DNA of 36,113 bases from Bacteroidia bacterium (GTDB taxonomy: Bacteria > Bacteroidota > Bacteroidia > Bacteroidales > GWF2-35-48), in NCBI GenBank assembly GCA_016212695.1, contig JACREX010000225.1, forward strand, positions 1 to 36,113. Direction: 5' to 3'. A program made the translations under genes and the position numbers. Positions within the stretch are counted from its first letter, which is position 1, and each line of letters starts with the position of its first letter. This document shows, piece after piece, positions 24,329-31,599 of the stretch. The notes under the pieces are model-generated. The model saw only the letters and a list, made by a program, of their open reading frames with translations, had not been told where the DNA came from and did not search any database.

Positions 24329-24478
24329 TATCTTTGCCGCGTTAATTTTTGATAAAGTTTTCAATAAGGATTCTGCAATCGTTAAGCATTTTTGAATTCC
24401 GCTGAGGTAATTAACCTGTCGCCTGCATCTCCTCTTCAAAACTCAAGTCAAATCATGTATTCATTTTAAATTTATTTT
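24329..24478 (+). promoter_or_regulatory. Promoter and long leader of the RRM gene
   Basis: TATCTTTG at 24329-24336 matches TAnnTTTG exactly, with no clear TTTG upstream. A start near 24343 would leave an untranslated leader of about 135 bases before the ATG at 24479, long for this window. Long leaders are common on cold-inducible RNA-binding protein genes, so control at the RNA level is plausible but inferred. Confidence 0.4.
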
Positions 24479-24775
24479 ATGAACATTTTTGTTTCGAATT
24501 TAACCTTCAAGGTAACCGATGATGATTTAAAGTCATTATTTGAGGAGTTTGGCGCTGTGAAATCTGCAAAAGTAATTACGGATAAATATTTTGGAAGATC
24601 AAGGGGATTTGGCTTTGTTGAAATGGACGATGAGATTGAAGCCAAAAAAGCTATTTCGGAACTGAACCAGGGCACTTACGATGGCAAGCAGATCTTTGTC
24701 GCTGTTGCAAAACCAAAAACAGAAAGCGGAGAGAGAAAAAGTTTCAATACCGAGAGAAGAAGCTTCAGGAAATAA
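24479..24775 (+). CDS. Small RRM-domain RNA-binding protein
   Basis: 98 residues, essentially one RNA recognition motif. RNP2 is IFVSNL at residues 3-8 and RNP1 is RGFGFVEM at 42-49, both with the aromatic residues that stack on RNA bases. The short C-terminal tail is Arg/Lys/Ser/Phe-rich (ERKSFNTERRSFRK). Single-RRM proteins like this are common in Bacteroidota and cyanobacteria and are often cold-induced; the RNA targets here are unknown. Preceded by a long leader and followed by a hairpin terminator. Confidence 0.93.
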   Translation: MNIFVSNLTFKVTDDDLKSLFEEFGAVKSAKVITDKYFGRSRGFGFVEMDDEIEAKKAISELNQGTYDGKQIFVAVAKPKTESGERKSFNTERRSFRK

Positions 24776-24861
24776 ATTTACTCCCGGATGCAACCATTCT
24801 TTGTTATTTATAGTCTATAAAACAGACAATATATTCTAAATATATTGGAGGTTAATAAAGC

Positions 24862-24900
24862 TATCCCGGATTTCTGTAACCAGTTATCCGGGATATTGTT
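24862..24900. terminator. Hairpin terminator between the RRM gene and tag
   Basis: TATCCCGGAT (24862-24871) and ATCCGGGATA (24886-24895) form a 10-bp perfect stem with a 14-base loop, followed by TTGTTTTA. It lies 87 bases past the RRM stop and directly before the stop of the converging tag gene, so it can end the RRM transcript. The T-tract is weak. Confidence 0.6.
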
Positions 24901-25458
24901 TTATACCTGTTTATACCTGAAGCAATCGGTAGTGTGGTCGTTCACCATTCCGGCCGCCTGCATAAAAGCATAACAGATGGTGGTTCCTGCAAAACCGAAC
25001 CCATGTTTTTTCAGATCTTTGCTCATGGCATCCGATTCTTTCGAAGAAGGCGGAATTTGTTTTATTGTTTTCCACCGGTTTGTTTTTGTTTTGCCGCCCG
25101 TAAACTGCCAGATGTATTTGTCGAACGATCCATAGTCTTTCCGGATTTTAAGAAATGCTTTTGCATTGGCGATGGTTGCGCGGATTTTAAGATTATTCCG
25201 GATGATCCCTTCGTCGTGCATCAATGATGTTATTTTAGCCTCGTCGAATGCCGCTATTTTTTTAGCGTTAAAACCTGCAAAGGCTTTCCGGAAATTTTCA
25301 CGTTTATGCAGAATGGTTTTCCAACTCAATCCTGCCTGGAAGGTGTCGAGTACCATAAATTCAAATAATTTGTCATCATCATGTATGGGAACACCCCACT
25401 CTTTGTCGTGGTATTCAATCATTAATTTGTCTTCTCCTGGCCAGGCGCATCTTTTCAT
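24901..25458 (-). CDS. tag: DNA-3-methyladenine glycosylase I (Tag)
   Basis: 185 residues. Tag excises 3-methyladenine from alkylated DNA in base excision repair. The zinc ligands C4, H17, H175 and C179 are all present in RCAWPG, EYHDKEWG and NDHTTDC, at the positions known for E. coli Tag. EWGVPIHDDDKLFEFMVLD, GLSWKTILHKRENFRKAF and KKHGFGFAGTTICYAFMQA are standard family blocks. It is the last gene of a minus-strand run, 21 bases after the SUMF1-like gene. Confidence 0.97.
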   Translation of the reverse strand: MKRCAWPGEDKLMIEYHDKEWGVPIHDDDKLFEFMVLDTFQAGLSWKTILHKRENFRKAFAGFNAKKIAAFDEAKITSLMHDEGIIRNNLKIRATIANAKAFLKIRKDYGSFDKYIWQFTGGKTKTNRWKTIKQIPPSSKESDAMSKDLKKHGFGFAGTTICYAFMQAAGMVNDHTTDCFRYKQV

Positions 25459-25479
25459 GGTAACAATATAAAGAATAAA

Positions 25480-26340
25480 TTATTTTTCCAACACAACCAT
25501 CACACACCGGAAGCCGATTTCTACGGATGATTTTTCGTATGTGTCGGTAAGATCAATTCGCACATCATATCCGGAACTTCTCCAACTGCCTCCTTTTGTT
25601 TTTCCTTTTTCGGCAATCATTTCTGCAACATTACCGCTCAGATTGAACAATCCGTATCCATTCGGTAAAAAAGCATCAACCGGAGCCGTTATATCATACG
25701 TTTCGCCGAGGGTTTTGACGGAACCCAGACCGGATTTTTTTTCAATCACATATTCGCCTTTGGTTTTATCTTTATGAATGAATTCGTCTCCTATTTCAAG
25801 GTAATTGCAGAATTTTTTCCCCTGTGCATTTTTTAAATTGTTGTTTCCCCATGAATATATTTCCTGATCTTTCGAGCCGCCTTTTGCAGCAAATACCCAT
25901 TCTTTTTCAGCAGGGAGCCGGAATTTCACTTTTTTGAATTTTTTGTCAGGGCTTGAATTATACTTTTCTGTGAGCCATTCACAGAAATTTTGCGCCCCAT
26001 CGTAGCTGATATTTACAACAGGATACTTGTCATATACAGGGTGTTTATGATATAATACCACCATCGGTTCATTTCTTATAGTTGGCTCCAGCCATCCGAC
26101 CGTATCGATTTTTGAAGCATTATATTTTTCTGCGTTTTTTGTTTTTTTGAGTTCTGAAAGGAATGCCTTGTATTGAAGATTGGAAACTTCGTATTTGGAT
26201 ACATATAATGTATCATTGATTTTTCCGAGTGTTTTTTCAATATCTTTTATGGTAAATTTTTCCGGCAACATAACACGGGCGTTTATAAAAAGAAGTATTG
26301 ATACAACACAGATGCTGAAAATAAAAATATTTTTTTTCAT
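25480..26340 (-). CDS. SUMF1/GldJ-like formylglycine-generating-enzyme-fold protein
   Basis: 286 residues with an N-terminal signal segment (NIFIFSICVVSILLFINA) and no lipobox. The fold is recognised from YVSKYEVSNLQYKAFL, EPMVVLYHKHPVYDKYPVVNISYDGAQNFCEWL, KFRLPAEKEWVFAAKGG, ITAPVDAFLPNGYGLFNLSGNVAEM, KGGSWRSSGYDV and GFRCVMVV. These match GldJ/GldK-type proteins, including the EPMV-LY-HP segment shared with the gldJ product in this window. It is about half the length of GldJ and lacks its inserts. I see no paired Cys of a working formylglycine enzyme. Its start overlaps the terC stop in ATGA. Role unknown. Confidence 0.85.
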   Translation of the reverse strand: MKKNIFIFSICVVSILLFINARVMLPEKFTIKDIEKTLGKINDTLYVSKYEVSNLQYKAFLSELKKTKNAEKYNASKIDTVGWLEPTIRNEPMVVLYHKHPVYDKYPVVNISYDGAQNFCEWLTEKYNSSPDKKFKKVKFRLPAEKEWVFAAKGGSKDQEIYSWGNNNLKNAQGKKFCNYLEIGDEFIHKDKTKGEYVIEKKSGLGSVKTLGETYDITAPVDAFLPNGYGLFNLSGNVAEMIAEKGKTKGGSWRSSGYDVRIDLTDTYEKSSVEIGFRCVMVVLEK

Positions 26341-27395
26341 GACTTATTAAGTTTTAAGGGTTTCTTTGATTTAAACACAGAAGCGAAGATACTTATAAAT
26401 AAAGTGGCAATAATTATATATAATGAATAGGCGGTTTCAAAACCAATCTGATCGAGCCAGTGGCGGAACAGCAGCTTAAACCCGATAAAGAACAGGAGAA
26501 ATGCTATCCCTATTTTCAGATATATGAATTTATCAATCATTTTTGAAAGAAGGAAAAACAGGGAACGCAATCCGAGGATAGCAAAAATATTGGAGAAAAA
26601 TACGATATAAGGATCTCTTGTAATTGCGAATATTGCCGGAATGGAATCAAGGGCAAAAATCAAATCTGTGAATTCAACCAGAACCAGAACCAATAATAAA
26701 GGTGTGATGAACTTTTTTTTATCGATCTTGTATATGAATTTATCTTCTTCATATCTTGGATGAACCGGAAATCTTTTTGAAAGAAATTTTACAAGAATAT
26801 GATTCTGGGGCTCTATTTTTTCATTTTTATTCCGGTAGATAAACATTTTGGCGCCTGAGTAAACTAAGAAAGCGCCGAAAATATATAATATCCATTCAAA
26901 TTTTTGTATGAGGGCTGCGCCTGCAAAAATAAATGTGAATCGTAGAAGAATTGCCCCCAATATCCCCCAGAATAAAACCCGCTTGAAATATTTTTCTTCA
27001 ACAGAAAATGCGGCAAGGATCATCATAATCACAAATATATTGTCAATGGACAGGGAATATTCAATCAGGTAGCCTGTAATATATTCAGTGGAAATCTTGT
27101 GCCTGTAAAGAGATAAGTTATTATTGAAATCATCAGTGAATGCTATATGCTGCGCATATTTTTGCGTAACAGTGTTCAGATGTTCCTGATTTTGTATGCC
27201 ATGGATATTGTCGCCGAAAAAGAAAATAAGAAAATAAAAACCAATGGCAAAAGTAACCCATACGGATGTCCATAAAAGCGACTCTTTAAAAGAAACAACA
27301 TGACTGTTTTTTCCGACAACCTTTAAGTCGAAGAATAAAATTCCTAAAATGAATATGCAGAAAAGGGTGAAAAAAATCAGTTCATTAGAGATCAT
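26337..27395 (-). CDS. TerC/Alx family integral membrane protein
   Basis: 352 residues and about nine membrane segments. The two TerC signature repeats are IEYSLSIDNIFVIMMIL (about residues 112-128) and LVEFTDLIFALDSIPAIFAITRD (about 241-263), each with conserved acidic residues in the membrane. TerC and Alx proteins export or buffer Mn2+ and are linked to metal loading of exported proteins and tellurite resistance. The stop overlaps the start of the SUMF1-like gene, implying coupled translation. It has a well-matched promoter just upstream. Confidence 0.93.
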   Translation of the reverse strand: MISNELIFFTLFCIFILGILFFDLKVVGKNSHVVSFKESLLWTSVWVTFAIGFYFLIFFFGDNIHGIQNQEHLNTVTQKYAQHIAFTDDFNNNLSLYRHKISTEYITGYLIEYSLSIDNIFVIMMILAAFSVEEKYFKRVLFWGILGAILLRFTFIFAGAALIQKFEWILYIFGAFLVYSGAKMFIYRNKNEKIEPQNHILVKFLSKRFPVHPRYEEDKFIYKIDKKKFITPLLLVLVLVEFTDLIFALDSIPAIFAITRDPYIVFFSNIFAILGLRSLFFLLSKMIDKFIYLKIGIAFLLFFIGFKLLFRHWLDQIGFETAYSLYIIIATLFISIFASVFKSKKPLKLNKS

Positions 27396-27414
27396 ATAAT
27401 TATTTGTTAACGAA

Positions 27415-27447
27415 CAAATATAATTTATTTTACGTTAAAAAAACAAA
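27415..27447 (-). promoter_or_regulatory. Bacteroidota-type promoter of the terC operon
   Basis: On the minus strand TTTG (27447-27444), 21 bases, TATATTTG (27422-27415), an exact match to the consensus elements. It gives a leader of about 12-15 bases to the ATG at 27395. A small inverted repeat, ATTTGTT-AACG-AACAAAT (about 27402-27419), overlaps the -7 element and could be an operator. Confidence 0.5.
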
Positions 27448-27462
27448 CCGCATTAGAATTCT

Positions 27463-27822
27463 TTATTTTGATTTAATAAGAAGGATGTGAGCCGTAATTA
27501 CAGATGCAATAAACAATAAGATAATTTTTAACCAGAAAATATCAATAAAAAAAATCACGCTTGATAATATGGTAATCCAGAGCAATAAAAGTGTTATTAA
27601 TTTTACTCTTGCAGGTATTATTTTCTTTTCGATATAACTGCTTATATATTTACCCAAGTATTTATTTTTTAATAATTTTTGATGAAAATGTTGTGAACTC
27701 CTGCTAAAAAGAAATGCGGCAAGAAGCAGGAATGGCGTTGTCGGTAAAACAGGCAGAAAAATACCGAGAATACCTAAGGTTACATTAACAAAACCTAAAG
27801 TAATAAATATTTTTTTTCTCAC
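27463..27822 (-). CDS. YbaN/DUF454 family inner-membrane protein
   Basis: 119 residues with three hydrophobic segments. The family signature is the N-terminal LGFVNVTLGILGIFLPVLPTTPFLLLAAFLFSRSS, followed by FHQKLLKNKYLGKYI, as in the YbaN (DUF454) family. Function unknown. It lies 44 bases after the M3-like peptidase gene, and 67 bases before terC, which has its own promoter. Confidence 0.92.
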   Translation of the reverse strand: MRKKIFITLGFVNVTLGILGIFLPVLPTTPFLLLAAFLFSRSSQHFHQKLLKNKYLGKYISSYIEKKIIPARVKLITLLLLWITILSSVIFFIDIFWLKIILLFIASVITAHILLIKSK

Positions 27823-27866
27823 GATTTGTCATCCGGTGTTCTTTAGAAATTAACAGGGTGGGAAAG

Positions 27867-29936
27867 TTATTTAATCACCCCCAGTGCTTCGCTGGTTGCT
27901 TCAAGTATAGGATCGCATGAGATTTCCGCGCCTACCGCTTCTTTCATCCACAACTGGGGAATGAGTTTTCCTTTGGTGTATATTCTCTGAATTTCGTCGG
28001 CGAAACTTTTCCCTTTTATCTGTTTCTCGATTTGGAAATCTATCAGGTGGCCGATGGGATATGCCGAAAGATACAGGGGAGCGTCAATCATATGCGAATA
28101 AATGGCAAGTATGGGTTGATCTTTGATCCCGAAAACCGGCGCATAATATTTATTCCATACGTCTTTTGCTATGGCGATAACCTGCGTTTTCAGTTGTTCG
28201 GGAGCGGCATCCGGATTCTGATACATCCACTGCCATACTTTCATGTCCACAAGCGAAACGCCCATGATTTCATAGCAGGCCCAGAAATTGTCGAGCGCCA
28301 TCATGTGGAATTTATTGGGGTCATTGTCTTTTTTCCCGAGCAGTTCAAGGTCGCGTTTCTGAAAAATAAATGCCAGCGCTTCGGTAAATGCCGTGTTGGG
28401 AACGCCCCGCATCATATAATAGTCAACGTCCTGGAGAGAAAATGTCTGTTCCACATTATGTCCGAATTCATGAACCGCAATGTTGTACCCTTTATAATTC
28501 ATTCCGTCTTTTGTTACCCGGGTTCTCAGGCGGGCTTTGTCTGATTTCATTTCGGAGCCTAAAGCATGTCCGGCGCCCCGTGATGCATCAACTGTGATTT
28601 TTGAACAAATCTCTTTTGCTTTGTCTTTTTTAAATCCTAATTTAACCAGTATTTCAGGCAGGTCTTTTTCGAAAGCATCCTTGGCGGGATATTTTTTTAA
28701 GGTGGCATTATCTAATTCTTCGCTGGAGATCGAGCCCCTGGCTTTGAATCCGTCGTACCAGATATCAAAAGGTTCTAATTTCCTTCCGAGCTTGCCGCTG
28801 ATAAGGTCTGCAACTTTTTTTACCTGGGGCGAGGAAAGGAGTTGTATAAAAAGATTTTCTACTTCTTCCTGCGAAAGCTCCATCTCTTTATTGAATTTTC
28901 TTTCAATATAGGTTGGGAAGTAAGGATTGAAGGGATCTTCGGCTTTCATCGCATGAAAAATATTCAACAGATTTTTATAGCGTGTGTTAGATTCCGGTTT
29001 GAATTTAATTTCCTTGCCGTCTTTGAAAAGTGTATTCTTTGAAGGATTCCAGAAATATTCATTTTTATTGATCACACTTTCGGGAATCTCTTGTGAAATG
29101 ATGTTTTTCATTACTTCATAGATCATTTTTTGTTTTGCAAAGCCATTCTCTTTGTTGCTGTAATTCGCTTTCAGTTCATCCCGTAATCCCCAGTGCGTAA
29201 TAAGCTTCATTTCTTTCGGAAAAAGAGTTTTATGGTTGTCGTCAATAAGATTTCCCATAAAGATGTTGTACTCGGCGATATAGGTATCTGCCGCCATAGT
29301 CGCTTCTCCTTTTTTCAGCAGGAGGCCGGAAGGAACTCGCGATGCGAAAATATCGCCCATCCTGGCAAATGCCCATTGTTTTCTCGACCAGTTCTTACCG
29401 AGTTCCGATTTTTCTTTTAACGAATAATAAGGAAAATTAAGCAGAACGGCGAACCCTATTTTGTTATTGAAAAAGTCTTCTACCATATTAGATACCGGCT
29501 CATACCCGCCAAACATTTCATCTATCGGAAGAAGTTCGCCCATGTCCAAGTGAATAGGGAGTTTCAGATCAGTGCTTATTTTATTGTAAAAACCATAAAG
29601 CGTTTCAAAATTCGTTGATAAACGGCTGAATAATTTATCGAGGTCTGTTTCAGTGTTAACAAAGTTTGCAACGCAAAATTCTTTGAATTTTTTTGCATCC
29701 CCGTCTTTTTCCTGCCACAAAGCCGCTAATTGCGGAACGCTTTTCTCAAACTTTGCCCTGTTTACCTGCCCGTACTTTTTAGTAAGGGCAACGAGGGTAG
29801 AATCTACGGCCTGTTTTTCTATAATAGTTTTCTTTTCTGATTTCATTTCGTTTGACAGGGGTTTGTTATTATTATAATTTTGGCATCCTGAAAATGCAAT
29901 TAAAATCAGGATTGCCGGTAAAATCAGGTTTTTCAT
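27867..29936 (-). CDS. M3-like zinc metallopeptidase lipoprotein
   Basis: 689 residues. The signal MKNLILPAILILIAFSGC has a lipobox Cys at 18, so the protein should be lipid-anchored on the outer side of the inner membrane or in the outer membrane. The zinc site is H489-E490-F-G-H493 in AVHEFGHNVEQTF, with E519 in TAFTEALAFIF as the likely third ligand, a gluzincin layout like thimet oligopeptidase (M3). The N-terminal half is helical, and the C-terminal half from DVDYYMMRGVPNT to GHLIDFQIEKQ resembles M3 peptidases. It is probably an oligopeptidase; substrate unknown. It starts 47 bases after the NlpC/P60 gene, on the same strand. Confidence 0.85.
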   Translation of the reverse strand: MKNLILPAILILIAFSGCQNYNNNKPLSNEMKSEKKTIIEKQAVDSTLVALTKKYGQVNRAKFEKSVPQLAALWQEKDGDAKKFKEFCVANFVNTETDLDKLFSRLSTNFETLYGFYNKISTDLKLPIHLDMGELLPIDEMFGGYEPVSNMVEDFFNNKIGFAVLLNFPYYSLKEKSELGKNWSRKQWAFARMGDIFASRVPSGLLLKKGEATMAADTYIAEYNIFMGNLIDDNHKTLFPKEMKLITHWGLRDELKANYSNKENGFAKQKMIYEVMKNIISQEIPESVINKNEYFWNPSKNTLFKDGKEIKFKPESNTRYKNLLNIFHAMKAEDPFNPYFPTYIERKFNKEMELSQEEVENLFIQLLSSPQVKKVADLISGKLGRKLEPFDIWYDGFKARGSISSEELDNATLKKYPAKDAFEKDLPEILVKLGFKKDKAKEICSKITVDASRGAGHALGSEMKSDKARLRTRVTKDGMNYKGYNIAVHEFGHNVEQTFSLQDVDYYMMRGVPNTAFTEALAFIFQKRDLELLGKKDNDPNKFHMMALDNFWACYEIMGVSLVDMKVWQWMYQNPDAAPEQLKTQVIAIAKDVWNKYYAPVFGIKDQPILAIYSHMIDAPLYLSAYPIGHLIDFQIEKQIKGKSFADEIQRIYTKGKLIPQLWMKEAVGAEISCDPILEATSEALGVIK

Positions 29937-29983
29937 ATCTGACAGGATTATTTATTAATGTATAATATAATGTATGTTTCGTT

Positions 29984-30784
29984 TTAAAGGGTACAGATAA
30001 TATCTTTAACCACCCTTAATTTATGCGAGTATCTTTTTGTATCCGTATTATAAATACCGGCATGATCAATCAAGTCTATTCTCACCCTTCCGGATGAATG
30101 AATGATTTTGTTATCGCCGGTAAGGATTCCCGCATGGACTATCATTCCTTCATCGTTATCGAAAAATGCAAGGTCGCCGGGTTTTGCTTCGTTCACAAAG
30201 TTAACGACATTTCCAAGGGCTACCTGTTGGCTGGCATCACGGGGCAGGGGAATATGATTCATCTTATAAATGATCTGTGTAAATCCGGAACAGTCTATTC
30301 CGAAAGGGCTTCTGCCGCCCCACAGGTAAGGGGCATTGATGTAAGACACTGCATTTTTGACAACAGATTCGCGGATTTCATGGATTTTATTTATCTGGGG
30401 GCTGCCTTTTATTCTATACCTTATTTTATCAATTTTAAATGATCTTTTACCGTTGAATAAGGGTAATGAACTGCCGCCCACAATAGTCATCGGCGGCTCA
30501 TTTTTATTGGAATAAACCTGTCTTGTAACGTCAGAAATAACAAAATCATCGTGTCCGGCAATGCGGGTGTAGGTTCTTTTTGAAACCGGGCGGATCATTT
30601 TACGGTCAACCCATCCTTCGTATCCGTCAAAAGCAAGGCGGATGAAAGCCCATTTATCGGTAGTATTTAGAATTTCAAAATGTTCGCCAAACAAAATCTG
30701 GGTAACCATTTCGCTTTTTTCAGAGGGTTCAATTCTTACAGGAATGATACTTACGGTGGCAACTCCGAATTCCCAGAATTCCAA
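29984..30784 (-). CDS. NlpC/P60 (C40) cysteine peptidase with SH3-like domains
   Basis: 266 residues. The N-terminal half has bacterial SH3-like repeats (PVRIEPSEKSEMVTQILFGE, then WAFIRLAFDGYEGWVD). The C-terminal half is a C40 peptidase with C165 in FGIDCSGFTQ, H217 in IVHAGIL and H229 in IIHSSG. Y153 in APYLWGG is the conserved Tyr before the Cys. Such enzymes cut peptide stems of peptidoglycan, typically gamma-D-Glu-meso-Dpm bonds. No signal peptide is visible at the chosen Met (30784), so it may recycle muropeptides inside the cell, as cytoplasmic C40 enzymes do. First gene of the M3-like/DUF454 run, with a strong promoter. Confidence 0.92.
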   Translation of the reverse strand: MEFWEFGVATVSIIPVRIEPSEKSEMVTQILFGEHFEILNTTDKWAFIRLAFDGYEGWVDRKMIRPVSKRTYTRIAGHDDFVISDVTRQVYSNKNEPPMTIVGGSSLPLFNGKRSFKIDKIRYRIKGSPQINKIHEIRESVVKNAVSYINAPYLWGGRSPFGIDCSGFTQIIYKMNHIPLPRDASQQVALGNVVNFVNEAKPGDLAFFDNDEGMIVHAGILTGDNKIIHSSGRVRIDLIDHAGIYNTDTKRYSHKLRVVKDIICTL

Positions 30785-30795
30785 TTTAAGTTGTT

Positions 30796-30858
30796 TTTTG
30801 ATACGCTTACTTTTTTAAAATTAACGTATCAAAAGTAAAAATTTGATTGGAAAACAAA
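30796..30858 (-). promoter_or_regulatory. Promoter of the NlpC/P60 gene with a 10-bp inverted repeat
   Basis: On the minus strand TTTG (30858-30855), 17 bases, TACTTTTG (30837-30830), an exact match to the consensus elements. TTTTGATACG (30796-30805) and CGTATCAAAA (30825-30834) are perfect inverted arms separated by 19 bases. One arm overlaps the -7 element and the pair brackets the predicted start of transcription. It could be an operator or a hairpin in the 5' end of the transcript. Confidence 0.5.
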
Positions 30859-30940
30859 AACTTATTTAGGATTGATTTAAAAATAAAATGTACTATCAAA
30901 CGGTTATAATTTAATTTTAGAACATTACTTAATCCAGCAA

Positions 30941-31439
30941 TCAAAAATATCCGAATTTAAGGGTGATTCCTGCAGAGAATCCATTCAGGGCGTCTTTTTT
31001 TACACCTGCAAGGTCAATGCCGGATGTAAACCTGTAATATCCTCCGAAAGCGATCCGGCAATATCGCACTAAGTTAAGTTCAAGTTCCAATCCGGGCTCA
31101 ATAATAAAAAACTGATCCTGATCCAAGGTATTGTTATAATTTGTATTATCGTATTGATCGTGCATATGGTACGTGTCGGCAAGCATGGCGCCTCCGCCCA
31201 AGGCAAACCAATGATTTGCGATCCAGGCTCCTTTGCCGCCAATTACAATTGCATCGCTTATATTTCCCGGAGCAATGTTCAGTTCAGCGTAATTTATTGC
31301 AAAAGCGCAATATCCTCCGTGTGATTCAATTTTGGAAAATAACGTTTTAAAATCGCCGTCATTGTCTTTGTTTTCGTTCTGGGCATACAGCCGCACAGAG
31401 AAAAAATGCAAGCGCAGATAATACTATTTTCTTCATCAT
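30941..31439 (-). pseudogene. Outer-membrane protein with a frameshift in the signal peptide
   Basis: The main frame (30941-31411) lacks an ATG and begins at a TTG. The real start is probably the ATG at 31439 (or 31436), which opens MMKKIVLSALAFF. At a six-T run on the coding strand (A6 at 31401-31406 on plus) this frame becomes LCAAVCPERK and stops. With five T it would read AFFSVRLYAQNENKDND, a proper signal peptide ending in YAQ. The mature part, about 145 residues, has barrel-like strands (GGYCAFAINYAELNIAPG, FIIEPGLELELNLVRYCRIAFGGYYRF, GFSAGITLKFGYF). It may be a true pseudogene, a phase-variable gene or a sequencing error. No specific family recognised. Confidence 0.7.
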
Positions 31440-31599
31440 GTTAAAATTTATTGGATTGACTGTTTTTGCTAACTAAAATTGTGCCAATTTAATAAAATCC
31501 CCGATCCCCAATCTAAAATCCAAAATCCAAAATCGTAAATCCAAAATTCTTTATTTACTTTAGCGAAATATTTTTTAAGAAAATTAGTTTATTATAGCC
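31440..31599. other. Short intergenic gap with ATCCAAAAT simple repeats
   Basis: Between about 31497 and 31548 the sequence repeats CCCCGATCCCCAATC and ATCTAAAATCCAAAATCC-type units. It is another instance of the dispersed simple repeats in this window. TACTTTAG at 31556-31563 is a weak -7 candidate for the glycosyltransferase gene. Confidence 0.4.

Noticed and set aside
28032..28544. 170-codon plus-strand frame opposite the M3-like peptidase gene
   Set aside because: It is antisense to strongly supported coding sequence with the HExxH site and shows no recognisable domain of its own.
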